A DNA stretch of 64,000 nucleotides, from assembly GCA_000953695.1 (NCBI GenBank), contig LN554847.1:186001-250000 (forward strand), in the 5' to 3' direction. The notes beneath the pieces are model-generated. The model did not search any database. It was not told where the DNA came from and saw only the letters and a list, made by a program, of their open reading frames with translations. The DNA is from Aliivibrio wodanis (GTDB taxonomy: Bacteria; Pseudomonadota; Gammaproteobacteria; Enterobacterales; Vibrionaceae). A program made the translations under genes and the position numbers. Below are positions 18,068-26,483 of this stretch, in pieces (position 1 is the stretch's first letter; every line of letters starts with the position of its first letter).

Positions 18068-18842
18068 GATCCAACCTCACTTCTTCATTATTATCCGTAA
18101 AGATGAATTGCAATTTCACTAAGCCATTACGCACTAATGACGCCTGTTCAATATCAAATTGGAGACTTTTAATTTTTTCAGCCATTAATTCACGGGTGCC
18201 AGCAGTTAAATCTGCGGGAGCAAGCGAGTTACGAGTTAATGGATAATCAGAATAACGATATAGTTGATTGTTCTCTAGGCAGTAGGCAACAGGCGTTTTA
18301 TAAGCAAATAAGCGATGGGCTGGAGAGTTTGCTGTAAAACTGGTGTTTTGAGTAAACTCAATATCTATTGTGGTGGCTAGGGGCCCAGGTGTAAAATCGA
18401 TGTTATTTTTTATTTCAGCGACACGATCTAATCCGTTGCTTGGTATATCATCAAGTAAGTCTTGAGCATTGATTGGCATAATAACCACGCGTTCTGATTT
18501 AACAAAACCATGCTCTGGTAATACACTCATGGTATTAGATTTTTCAGGTGCTAAAGGCAATGCCTCATAGACCGCGGTATTAGTGATCGGTAACCATTCT
18601 ATACAGCGACTAGTGGCGTTAACTTGCACACTGTTAGGGACTGCATCGCGTATTTCTTTATGCATTCTATCAGTGACAAATCGACCTTGAAGCAATAATT
18701 CTTCACGAGTAGTCGTATCGGTGTAGATAGTCATACTATGTTGAATGATAGCACTAAGAGAGAGACCAACCACAGCCAACAAAACGATAGAGACGATCAT
18801 TTCTAATAAGGTAAACCCTATTAATTTCTTTCTATATAGCAT
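18039..18842 (-). CDS. mshO: MshO-like type IV minor pilin
   Basis: 267 residues. Prepilin leader KKLIG|FTLLEMIVSIVLLAVVGLSL carries the conserved Gly/Phe cleavage site and Glu5, so it is processed by the prepilin peptidase. The size and the PulJ-like body (LLLQGRFVTDRMHKEIRDAVPNS) fit MshO. Its ATG overlaps the mshD stop codon by one base (TAATG), so it is translated in series. Confidence 0.88.
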   Translation of the reverse strand: MLYRKKLIGFTLLEMIVSIVLLAVVGLSLSAIIQHSMTIYTDTTTREELLLQGRFVTDRMHKEIRDAVPNSVQVNATSRCIEWLPITNTAVYEALPLAPEKSNTMSVLPEHGFVKSERVVIMPINAQDLLDDIPSNGLDRVAEIKNNIDFTPGPLATTIDIEFTQNTSFTANSPAHRLFAYKTPVAYCLENNQLYRYSDYPLTRNSLAPADLTAGTRELMAEKIKSLQFDIEQASLVRNGLVKLQFIFTDNNEEVRLDHDVLIVNTP

Positions 18843-19378
18843 TAGAAATTACCTCTTATCACTGCGAAAACGTAGTGTTGGCCGCTAGGATCTACCACAT
18901 CGACAATAATCCGCTTGCTGTTACCTGCAACGAGATCAGCAACACCATCTAAGTTAGCATCATAAAAAACACGAATTGAAATGGAAAAGTTAGGGTAAAT
19001 GGTGGCTAAATCGTTACCAAGTACATCACCAACCGATCCGGTTAAGCCGTGAAAGTCATCAACATCATTATATAACGTTCGATCAGTTTCATCGGTATCT
19101 GGACCTAATTCATTAGGAAGAGTACAAAGAAGCCCTGTGGGGCTATTACATTCAGGAACGCCACCATTTGGCCCGCTATTTTGATCAAATTGACGGCCTA
19201 ATATTTCATCCATAATTGCTGAGCCTAATTCAGCAGCTTTTGTTGAGTAGATAAGTTCAACATTATGTTGAGATTTAGGGATTAAAGAGGTCGTTACCGT
19301 TAATAGTGCGAAACTAATTAAGACGATTGATAGTACAATCGAAATCAAACTAAACCCTTTCCGATGCTTAACAGGCAT
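18842..19378 (-). CDS. mshD: MshD-like type IV minor pilin
   Basis: 178 residues from the ATG at 19378; the frame extends to 19441 but that part lies inside mshC and would displace the leader peptide. The leader KHRKG|FSLISIVLSIVLISF has the prepilin cleavage site, although position 5 of the mature helix is Ile rather than the usual Glu, a feature known from some pseudopilins. The body contains a Cys pair (ECNSPTGLLC) and an Asp-rich segment (YDANLDGVADL) that could bind calcium. It overlaps the mshC stop by 11 bases. Confidence 0.86.
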   Translation of the reverse strand: MPVKHRKGFSLISIVLSIVLISFALLTVTTSLIPKSQHNVELIYSTKAAELGSAIMDEILGRQFDQNSGPNGGVPECNSPTGLLCTLPNELGPDTDETDRTLYNDVDDFHGLTGSVGDVLGNDLATIYPNFSISIRVFYDANLDGVADLVAGNSKRIIVDVVDPSGQHYVFAVIRGNF

Positions 19379-19895
19379 GAATATAGCCCTCTTTCTCAAT
19401 GCATATCTTTTCTTGTGATTGGCCAGTAATAGTAATTTCACATTTGGCTGTTCGACATTGTGCTATACGACCTAAACCATCAAAATCAAAAGCGTAAGGA
19501 GTGCTAAGATCAATGTTAGTTACATTAGCAACTAAGGAAAAAGAGGCTTGTTGATTTGATAATATAGCTACATAGCTTGTATCTTCATTTTCAAGATAGG
19601 CATTATTTGTTTGTGTCGTAGGAAATGCTGTCGAACAAGCTTCGGAAGGTTGCTCTAAGCTAATTTGTTGAGCTCTTTGTTTATCAATAAGCCAACGATT
19701 ACAATAGCCATTTCTATTCATCGCTCTAATTTGAGTGAGTCGTAAAGAACGGAGTAATTCCGTTTGCAATGTTTGTGTAGATAAACTGCTAACACCAGAA
19801 AAATAGCTGCTCGCACTTAAGGAGATAATAGAGAGGAGTATAATCACGGCAATTAGCTCAATGAGAGTAAATCCGTGTAGCCTAGCTGATGACAT
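19368..19895 (-). CDS. mshC: MshC-like type IV minor pilin
   Basis: 175 residues. Leader RLHG|FTLIELIAVIILLSIISLSA with Glu5 is a canonical type IV prepilin start. The body has the GspH/FimT-like pattern (LRSLRLTQIRAMNRNGYCN) and a Cys-flanked C-terminus (QCRTAKCEITITGQSQEKIC). It is the first gene of the mshC-D-O-P-Q run; no mshA or mshB lies upstream within the following 850 bases, so the operon promoter must be between 19896 and about 20100. Confidence 0.86.
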   Translation of the reverse strand: MSSARLHGFTLIELIAVIILLSIISLSASSYFSGVSSLSTQTLQTELLRSLRLTQIRAMNRNGYCNRWLIDKQRAQQISLEQPSEACSTAFPTTQTNNAYLENEDTSYVAILSNQQASFSLVANVTNIDLSTPYAFDFDGLGRIAQCRTAKCEITITGQSQEKICIEKEGYIHAC

Positions 19896-20146
19896 AATAA
19901 TTTCCTACAGTGAATACTAATTCTAGTTATTACCTGTTCATTCTTATGAGTTAAATTATGTATATAGAGTAACTATTTATCAGGTAAATCATTTACCCAC
20001 ATTGAAGTAAAGATAATTCATTCTACGACGAAAAGTTTTTATTAGAAGTAAAAAAAGGGCAAATTAGTGATTTATATAATTTATTCTTTCGATCATCTTA
20101 GTATAAATTAGCTAGCGATGTTGTGTATGGAAAGAAAATAAGGTAA

Positions 20147-20230
20147 ATGGTTAAAAAAGCGGGAACAAAAAAGATTTATATCAGTAACGGGTACTCATCC
20201 TGTAAAAAAGCTGCTAGTATTACTTTATAA
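20147..20230 (+). CDS. Possible 27-residue basic peptide
   Basis: ATG at 20147 with AAGG four bases upstream, ending at 20230. The product is rich in Lys and has one Cys (MVKKAGTKKIYISNGYSSCK at its start). No family is recognised. It is credible only because a second short ORF and a good terminator follow at once. Confidence 0.25.
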   Translation: MVKKAGTKKIYISNGYSSCKKAASITL

Positions 20231-20260
20231 ATATTTTTGTTACCCTGTCGGAGAGTTATT

Positions 20261-20329
20261 ATGGAAGAGTGGTATCAATACTTAACCATTGAAGAAATTA
20301 TGTTTATTCAGCAAGTATTTAATTATTAA
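20261..20329 (+). CDS. Possible 22-residue acidic peptide
   Basis: ATG at 20261, with GGAGAG about five bases upstream, ending at 20329, nine bases before a terminator hairpin. The peptide starts MEEWYQYLTIEEIMFIQQ. It could be a small protein, the remains of a longer gene, or part of a small RNA that ends at the terminator. Confidence 0.3.
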   Translation: MEEWYQYLTIEEIMFIQQVFNY

Positions 20330-20337
20330 AGATTTTT

Positions 20338-20382
20338 CAGTGATATAAATAATGATAATTATCTATATCACTGAGGTTTTTT
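20338..20382 (+). terminator. Intrinsic terminator
   Basis: CAGTGATATA (20338-20347) pairs with TATATCACTG (20364-20373), followed by AGG and six Ts. It is oriented for plus-strand transcription, which supports a real short transcript upstream. Confidence 0.8.
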
Positions 20383-20384
20383 AA

Positions 20385-20480
20385 TTATCGGCTGTAAGTG
20401 TTCATAATATAAGCTTCAAAATTATCACACATCACACTGTCTGATTTATGATTGGATGCTAGTTTATTTTCTGAGGCGCT
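20385..20480 (-). pseudogene. Remnant of a pepF-like gene (C-terminal end only)
   Basis: The minus-strand frame ending at 20385 reads LASNHKSDSVMCDNF and then EAYIMNTYSR before the stop. The intact oligoendopeptidase at 21799-23646 ends LASNAKSNADMCNEF then EAYIMDTYGR. By eye 17 of the last 26 residues agree, and the DNA is also similar. The similarity stops upstream of the LASN segment, and there is no HExxH domain. It is the decayed tail of a second copy. Confidence 0.8.
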
Positions 20481-20518
20481 CATCCACTCTTTTCCCTCTA
20501 ATCGTGTATTTATTATGA

Positions 20519-20629
20519 ATGGCGAATTACATATCACGCTACCAGAGAGACGTGTTATCTGAAGAAGAAAAAATAGAGTTAGTTGAAGAAACGACGAAAA
20601 TGTTTTTAAGCCGTTACTCTAAAGATTAA
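20519..20629 (+). CDS. Possible 36-residue small protein
   Basis: ORF starting MANYISRYQRDVLSEEEKIE and ending in SRYSKD. It is hydrophilic and helical in character, with no recognised family and no convincing ribosome site. It may be a fragment of a larger lost gene. Confidence 0.2.
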   Translation: MANYISRYQRDVLSEEEKIELVEETTKMFLSRYSKD

Positions 20630-20763
20630 AAGAAAGCCTAGAAAGCTAATTTTGATAAACATCACATCAATCACCGATATCACTATTTGGTCCTCATATA
20701 AGAGTAATAATTGAATGAGAAATACCCTATGATGGTTTTATATTGTGTTTATGGATGAACTTA

Positions 20764-21765
20764 ATGAATCAAATGGACTATTTGCGATGTGCCAGTGTGG
20801 GAGTACTTTTCGGTCTTGTTGGCTGCTCGTCAAACTCTGTCAATGATATTGATAAGGTTGAAGAGCCAACGATGTTGACTAAACAAACCCTGAATATTGA
20901 TGGGCTAAAGCACTGCAACAATTACAATGATAGTAGTATTCATTTAAATCCAGATGAACCATTAACCATAATCGTTCATGGCTGCTTCGCTTCTGCGGGT
21001 CAATTTAAAACCTTAGCGGATGTTTATAGTTTATATGATCAACAAGCCATTTGTTTTGAATATGATGACAGAAAAAGTTTAGAAGCGACTTCTGGCGAGC
21101 TTGTTTCTGCTCTCAATAAATTATCAAATGAAAACCCCAATCAATCTTTGCATATTATTGGTCATAGCCAAGGTGGTTTGGTCGCTCGTAGAGCACTTAC
21201 GGCTGATAGAGAAGATGAGAAAAAAGTCGCCACAAAACAACTGCAACTTACCACCGTCTCTTCCCCATTTAATGGCATTGAAATATCGTCACATTGTGGC
21301 ATGACTTCTTTACGGATCTTGTCTTTAGGTATTGTTGATTTGATCTGCTATGCCGTGACAGGCGAGAAATATCAACAGATCCCACCTCATGCTGATTTTA
21401 TTGAACAACCAGGAGATCTTCTCTCTTCAGTTTCTCAGCATTTAGTAATAAAAACGGATGAGCGTAATACGTGTCGTAGAACCAATGATGAAGGTATTTG
21501 TGTTGAAGATGATTACGTTTTTAGCGTTAATGAGCAGTCGAATCAAGACGTGGATGATGTCGTTCATGCGAATCCAATAACGGTGAAAGCAGGTCATGTT
21601 GAGATTGTCGGCAATGGTGATTCGGTGCCAACAGATTTGATTGATATCTTAAAAGATCAACAATTGCTGATTGATAAAGGAAAAATTGACCAGTTAGAGC
21701 AAGCGCGTTTAATTGAACGGCTTTATTTTCAAGAAGAGAATTCTAATTCATCTATATTAAAATAA
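20764..21765 (+). CDS. Lipase-like alpha/beta hydrolase lipoprotein
   Basis: 333 residues from the ATG at 20764, chosen for the GGAT-like site upstream; starts at 20755 or 20773 are also possible. The signal ends in a lipobox (GVLFGLVGC), so it is probably membrane-anchored. The alpha/beta hydrolase pattern is clear: the oxyanion strand TIIVHGCFASAG and the nucleophile elbow GHSQGG with Ser135, followed by TVSSPFNG as in triacylglycerol lipases and PGAP1-like esterases. Several Cys residues (HCGMTS, NTCRR, GICVED) could form disulfides. The substrate is unknown; phospholipid or acylglycerol ester hydrolysis in the envelope is likely. It is convergent with pepF. Confidence 0.82.
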   Translation: MNQMDYLRCASVGVLFGLVGCSSNSVNDIDKVEEPTMLTKQTLNIDGLKHCNNYNDSSIHLNPDEPLTIIVHGCFASAGQFKTLADVYSLYDQQAICFEYDDRKSLEATSGELVSALNKLSNENPNQSLHIIGHSQGGLVARRALTADREDEKKVATKQLQLTTVSSPFNGIEISSHCGMTSLRILSLGIVDLICYAVTGEKYQQIPPHADFIEQPGDLLSSVSQHLVIKTDERNTCRRTNDEGICVEDDYVFSVNEQSNQDVDDVVHANPITVKAGHVEIVGNGDSVPTDLIDILKDQQLLIDKGKIDQLEQARLIERLYFQEENSNSSILK

Positions 21766-21766
21766 A

Positions 21767-21790
21767 CAGGGTGGCATAAATACCACCCTG
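21767..21790 (-). terminator. Terminator between the lipase and pepF genes
   Basis: CAGGGTGG and CCACCCTG form an eight-base stem with an eight-base loop. A T-rich run follows on the minus strand, so it mainly ends pepF transcription; it also lies two bases after the lipase stop. Confidence 0.75.
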
Positions 21791-21798
21791 AAATCAGT

Positions 21799-23646
21799 TT
21801 AGCGTCCGTAAGTATCCATAATATAGGCTTCAAACTCATTACACATATCAGCATTTGATTTTGCATTACTTGCTAATGTTTTTGGTCCATCAATAATGGT
21901 AATTTTTGCTTGTAATGGCATGACATCAGCTTGAGTTCGGGCGTTCATCTCAGCTATTTTTAGTTGCTCTGCTTTCCAAGCATCTTCGACAGATAAATTA
22001 CATTCATCGGCTAAGTATTTCGCATTAAAGCCTTCACCTGTTAGGGCAACAATAGAATCATTGTGGTTTACGCTGTTACCTGCATTCCAATAATGTTTGG
22101 CAAGTAAAGGTCCGATTTTAGGATTATCTGCTAAGAAGCCAAATTGCTCAGTGAAATACGCACGGGTTTGGTATACCGCCATGTGAGCCAATAAATAACC
22201 ATGATAAGCACATGAGGCTTCATCAGAAACAAGATGAGGTATTGCCATTAATGGACGAGGGCTACACTCTAAACCAAGAATGTTTTTCTCTGATTGACGA
22301 GCTAATGCCGTAATGTTTTCTGGCGTCAGTTGGTCATCATTTAATTGGTATAAAGCGCGTTCAAAATACGGAACGACTAAAATACTGCGCTCTTGGTAGG
22401 CTTTAAATGGTTGTTTGCTGTCGATCATCGCTTTGATAATAGCGTCCGATACTGGCTTTCCATCCGCGTCTAACGCGTATTGTTTTAGCCAATCGGCATC
22501 TTCTAGCAAGCTATCGCAGAACATGGATTGCGTTTCTGCATAGGCCATTGACGTAGGCGCAAATTCTTGTGAAAAGCAGGGAGCGTTCATCTTCACGTTA
22601 GAGAAATGAGCCGCATGGCCACCTTCGTGGAATAAGGTGTTCATACCGTCATAACCACTGCCAACTTGGTCTGGTTTTGCGTTGCTAGTAAAGTTAACTT
22701 TAGCAGCAACCCATTGATCTTGATTATAAAAAGAAGGAATAGGGCCATGACAAAAACCGTTAGGGTATTTGCCTTTACGATCCAATAAATCAAGCGTTAA
22801 TTCTGCGCCTGAGAACTCAATATTTAAACGACCAAACGATTCAACCCAACGACGTAATGATTTTGAGAACGGTACGTAAGGGTCTAGCTCTCGCATCACA
22901 TCGCCTGCAAACGAGAAGACAAAATTATGCGCGAGTAAGGCTTCATTGCCTTTATCCGTTGCAAGTTGATCTAAGCTACGTTGGTGACAATCACGAGTAC
23001 GAATTTCAAAATCATCCAAAATGGCAAACAGCTCATCTGCACTCATTTTCTCTTTTTTGGTGACTGAGTAATCAAAGAAAGTATCAAACCCTTGAGAGCG
23101 AGCAAATTTGTTGCGAAGTTTAATTAACTCAATAAAGCCGTTTTGTAATAGCCACTGTTCTAGGCCTAGAAACGCTTGATGAGCTGATTGACGTGTTGCG
23201 GCATCAGCACTGGTGCGAACAATAGAAGCGAGTACAGGAAGAGAGCCTTCAACCGTTTCACCTTCTTCGTTTACATACGTCATGGTGTGGTTTTGTTTTT
23301 TTTCAAATAGACCCGCTTCAAATTTTATGAGCTCTGCTTTTTGTTGTTGAGCTTGTTTTGATTCTATTGCGTGAGATTCAAATGTTGCTAACCAGCCTTT
23401 TAAACCAATCAAGGTTTGTTTTTTTTCTTCATTATCAGTGATTGATTCAGCCAGTGTGATTTGTTCTTTAACTGCGGAGATTTGCTCTGCATTACTTAAA
23501 AAGTTCGTCCATGCTGTTTCTGCTTCCGTAGAGCCTTGGTGATCATCGCTTAAACCCATGTAGGTATCCCAAAAGAAGTTTTCTTTGGTGCGATGAATAG
23601 AGAGATAGCGTTGATTTAAATCATTTAGGTAAGTGGTGGCAGTCAT
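21799..23646 (-). CDS. pepF: Oligoendopeptidase F family M3 zinc metallopeptidase
   Basis: 615 residues, the normal length for this family, without a signal peptide. The zinc site HEGGH (His340-His344) lies in TLFHEGGHAAHFSN, with the downstream Glu expected in the following helix. The N-terminal half is helical and Glu/Gln-rich, as in PepF. The enzyme cleaves short peptides of about 7-17 residues in the cytoplasm and takes part in peptide turnover. The start at 23646 has an AAGGGAAG ribosome site. A decayed copy of its C-terminal end lies at 20385-20480. Confidence 0.93.
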   Translation of the reverse strand: MTATTYLNDLNQRYLSIHRTKENFFWDTYMGLSDDHQGSTEAETAWTNFLSNAEQISAVKEQITLAESITDNEEKKQTLIGLKGWLATFESHAIESKQAQQQKAELIKFEAGLFEKKQNHTMTYVNEEGETVEGSLPVLASIVRTSADAATRQSAHQAFLGLEQWLLQNGFIELIKLRNKFARSQGFDTFFDYSVTKKEKMSADELFAILDDFEIRTRDCHQRSLDQLATDKGNEALLAHNFVFSFAGDVMRELDPYVPFSKSLRRWVESFGRLNIEFSGAELTLDLLDRKGKYPNGFCHGPIPSFYNQDQWVAAKVNFTSNAKPDQVGSGYDGMNTLFHEGGHAAHFSNVKMNAPCFSQEFAPTSMAYAETQSMFCDSLLEDADWLKQYALDADGKPVSDAIIKAMIDSKQPFKAYQERSILVVPYFERALYQLNDDQLTPENITALARQSEKNILGLECSPRPLMAIPHLVSDEASCAYHGYLLAHMAVYQTRAYFTEQFGFLADNPKIGPLLAKHYWNAGNSVNHNDSIVALTGEGFNAKYLADECNLSVEDAWKAEQLKIAEMNARTQADVMPLQAKITIIDGPKTLASNAKSNADMCNEFEAYIMDTYGR

Positions 23647-23776
23647 TTTCTTCCCTTTACATTAAGTCCTTAGGGCAAAGCCCATACATTGGGATTATGA
23701 CATAAATTGAAGAGATATAGTGACGTTGATATCAAAAGCCCAGCCATTTATAGATTGGGCTTAATAATTGAGTTAG

Positions 23777-23898
23777 TTAGCTCAATGTTCTGAACTGAGA
23801 CACTAAAGCTCCTTGCGAATTTATGGTGGTTGAAAGTGTTTTTCTCTGAAATACTGCTGACTTGGTCTAGTGATTCTTGCAGTTTATTTCCTGATTTT
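23777..23898 (-). pseudogene. Remnant of a chemoreceptor gene (3' end with internal deletion)
   Basis: Reading the minus strand, the fragment encodes [20 protein letters not shown], then after a frame change [19 protein letters not shown] and a stop. The intact receptor at 26484-28040 has [20 protein letters not shown] and [19 protein letters not shown], separated by about 44 codons that are missing here. It is the remains of a second copy of that receptor's 3' end. No other gene is present between pepF and the GST gene. Confidence 0.82.
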
Positions 23899-23982
23899 AA
23901 TGTGGATGTGGTGTGATGATATAAATGAGAAGATTAAAATAGAAAGCTCAATCTATAACAGATTGAACTTCATAAAATAAGA

Positions 23983-24594
23983 TTAGAATTGTGCTTCTAA
24001 TTGATCGGCTTTATTTAGTGCTGGGTGCGTCTCTAATTGTTCAGAATAAGCGCTGATATTAGGAAATAAACCAAGCTGTCCACGTTGCTTTAGAATATCA
24101 ACAATGAACGACATCATGATATCTGCACCAGATAAAGCATCACCAACGAGGTAGCGTTTATTGGCTAATGAAGACTCAAAATAATTAAGCACTTTACTTG
24201 TTTCTGTACTGGCATAAGCTGGTAAGAAGTTCATTTCAGCGCCGTCTTTCTCTACAAAAAGAGTCAATAATAAAGGAAGCATGGCTGAGCTTTCAGCAAA
24301 GTGCATCCATTGTGAATATTCTACATACTCATTACTGCCAGCTTTTGGTGCGAGCTGAGTATTGTATTTATTAATCAAATATTCAGTAATAGCACCAGAT
24401 TCCGCAATAATTAGCCCATTATCCTCAATGACAGGGGATTTACCAAGTGGGTGAATGTCTTTCAACTCTTGCGGGGCAAGGTGAGTGACTTTATCTCTTC
24501 GATAACCTTTAATCTGATAATCTACGCCTAATTCTTCTAATAACCAGATAATGCGTTTTGAGCGAGATTGATTTAGGTGATGCAGTGTGATCAT
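23983..24594 (-). CDS. Glutathione S-transferase family protein
   Basis: 203 residues. The N-terminal thioredoxin-like domain (~1-80) has HHLNQSRSKRIIWLLEELG, a Ser near the usual activating residue, the cis-Pro segment GKSPVIEDNG and the glutathione-contacting ESGAI. The all-helical C-terminal domain contains the N-capping-like SGADIMMSF. It probably conjugates or reduces electrophiles with glutathione in the cytoplasm. It starts 42 bases after the DJ-1/PfpI gene on the same strand, likely one operon. Confidence 0.9.
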   Translation of the reverse strand: MITLHHLNQSRSKRIIWLLEELGVDYQIKGYRRDKVTHLAPQELKDIHPLGKSPVIEDNGLIIAESGAITEYLINKYNTQLAPKAGSNEYVEYSQWMHFAESSAMLPLLLTLFVEKDGAEMNFLPAYASTETSKVLNYFESSLANKRYLVGDALSGADIMMSFIVDILKQRGQLGLFPNISAYSEQLETHPALNKADQLEAQF

Positions 24595-24636
24595 GTGGAT
24601 GTCCTATCTTTTTTTAATCGTAGTAATTATTGGACT

Positions 24637-25326
24637 CTATAGAGCAAGTAACAACTTTTCAGCCGTGCTTTCAGAACTTGCTGGGTTTTGCCCTGTAATG
24701 ATAAGGCCATCTTGAATAACAAAGGGTGCCCAATCACTGACTTTTTGATAGTCACCGCCTTGTTTCTTTAATTCATCTTCTAATAAGAACGGCACGATGT
24801 CAGTTAAGGCAACGGCTGCTTCTTCTGTGTTACTGAATCCTGTTACTGCTTTATCTTTTACTATTGATTGACCTGCGGTGTCTTTTGCATTCAATAATAC
24901 CGCACCGGCATGACAGACAGCTGCAACGGGTTTATTGCTATTTAATAGCGTTTCAATAAGAGCGATTGAGTTTTTATCATCAACCAGATCCCATAATGGA
25001 CCATGACCACCTGGGTAGAATACGGCATCATAATCGTCAGCTTTGATGTCGCTTAACGTGTGAGTGCTTGCTAATGTCTGTTGTGCTGATTCATCGTTAT
25101 CAAAACGACGAGTGGCGTCCGTTTGAAAGTTTTCTAATTCACTGTTTGGATCGATAGGCGGTTGTCCACCTAGTGGAGAGGCCAGTGTGATGTCAATGCC
25201 AGCATCAAGAAATACGTAATAAGGTGCTGCAAACTCCTCAATCCAAAATCCTGTTTTCTCGCCAGTATTACCAAGGTCAGAATGTGAAGTCAGAACCATC
25301 AAAATGCGTTTTTTATGTGTTGTCAT
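24637..25326 (-). CDS. DJ-1/PfpI superfamily protein (Hsp31/YDL-like)
   Basis: 229 residues with an AAGGAATAG ribosome site. The nucleophile elbow AAVCHAGAVLL has Cys138-His139, and Glu30 (GFWIEEFAAPY) is at the acid position that activates the Cys in this family. FYPGGHGPLWDL is the usual glycine-rich oxyanion segment. Members of this subgroup act as glyoxalase III or protein deglycase/chaperone and protect from methylglyoxal (established for Hsp31/HchA relatives). It is divergent from a LysR gene and upstream of a GST gene, which suggests an electrophile-stress unit. Confidence 0.88.
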   Translation of the reverse strand: MTTHKKRILMVLTSHSDLGNTGEKTGFWIEEFAAPYYVFLDAGIDITLASPLGGQPPIDPNSELENFQTDATRRFDNDESAQQTLASTHTLSDIKADDYDAVFYPGGHGPLWDLVDDKNSIALIETLLNSNKPVAAVCHAGAVLLNAKDTAGQSIVKDKAVTGFSNTEEAAVALTDIVPFLLEDELKKQGGDYQKVSDWAPFVIQDGLIITGQNPASSESTAEKLLLAL

Positions 25327-25469
25327 TATTCTATTCCTTTAATTAATTGGTTGACCCTGAAGAGATGAATCAAGGCATGGGTAAAATATAGAGTGTAAAC
25401 CTCAGTTAGACAATGCAGATTAATTTGATTACATTGATTTAAAAATTCGACTAATGAGGTGAGATAACA

Positions 25470-26390
25470 ATGAAATTGTCGTTTGAACAACTAAAAAGCA
25501 TGGTGGTATTCACACATGTGGTGGATCAGGGCAGCTTTAGTGCGGCAGCAAAACAATTGGAATTATCACGTACCGTGGTCAGTTATCACATTAAGAAATT
25601 AGAAACGAACTTAGGAGTGACGTTAATCAATCGCTCGACGCGAAGTTTGTCACTCACTGATGCGGGAATTGAATTTTATAGCAGTTGTCGGTTGATCTCA
25701 GATCAAGCGCAATTTGCGAATCAGAAAATGGAAAACTATAAAAATGAGCCTGAAGGGGTATTAAAAATCACGTGTCCTGTGAACATGGGATTGCAGGTAA
25801 TTGTACCTGCATTGAACGTGTTTAAAGCGCAGTTTCCTAAGGTTGAATTAGACCTTATTTTGTCTGATGAGGTGGTTAATATCATTCAAGAAGGGATTGA
25901 TTTGGCTATTCGAGGAGCTGCACTGCCTGATTCAGGCTTAAAAGCACGTAAGCTTTCTTCTTTACCTACTTGCTTGTGTGCGTCCCCAAGTTATTTAACT
26001 CGCAGTGGTAAACCGCTTACCCCTGCTGAATTAGAGCAGCACAATTGGGTCATGTATAAATTAGGATCGCCAACACTAGATCTGACGAAAGGGACAAGAT
26101 CGTATCGCATTAAAATGAGTGGTGACATCACTACCAATAATGCAGCAGCACGAACCGCTTTTGTTGAAGGTGGACATGGCTTAGGACGGATTCCCGTGTA
26201 TGATGCGATGCCTAAAATTAAAGAGGGTACGCTACAAACGGTGTTAGATGATTATGAACTGGCAGATATTGAGGTGTATGGCGTATATCCACCGGGGGCT
26301 ACGGATTCTAAAAAAGTGCGTTTATTGTTGGATTTCTTAATTCAATATTTTGATAGTACTCACCCTAGAAGTTCAATGTTGCTGGGGTAA
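25470..26390 (+). CDS. LysR family transcriptional regulator
   Basis: 306 residues. The winged HTH occupies ~1-65 (FTHVVDQGSFSAAAKQLELS, then NRSTRSLSLTDAG), and the periplasmic-binding-like effector domain ~90-300. It is transcribed away from the DJ-1/PfpI-GST pair with 143 bases between them, the typical layout for a LysR regulator controlling its divergent neighbour. The inducer is unknown. Confidence 0.93.
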   Translation: MKLSFEQLKSMVVFTHVVDQGSFSAAAKQLELSRTVVSYHIKKLETNLGVTLINRSTRSLSLTDAGIEFYSSCRLISDQAQFANQKMENYKNEPEGVLKITCPVNMGLQVIVPALNVFKAQFPKVELDLILSDEVVNIIQEGIDLAIRGAALPDSGLKARKLSSLPTCLCASPSYLTRSGKPLTPAELEQHNWVMYKLGSPTLDLTKGTRSYRIKMSGDITTNNAAARTAFVEGGHGLGRIPVYDAMPKIKEGTLQTVLDDYELADIEVYGVYPPGATDSKKVRLLLDFLIQYFDSTHPRSSMLLG

Positions 26391-26483
26391 TATTTCACAT
26401 GTCCATTAACTGCAAATGCTCAGCTGAGCAATCCGTTTATCATTGCTATGATGATAAACGGATTTTGTGTAGGTGCTCTTACT

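Larger units (their letters stand above)
19896..20763. other. Patchwork intergenic region with short ORFs and a gene remnant
   Basis: About 870 bases with no ORF of normal size. It should contain the mshC promoter on the minus strand. On the plus strand it holds two short ORFs (20147-20230, 20261-20329) and a terminator, then a decayed pepF end on the minus strand (20385-20480) and a 36-codon ORF (20519-20629). These are listed separately. Confidence 0.6.
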
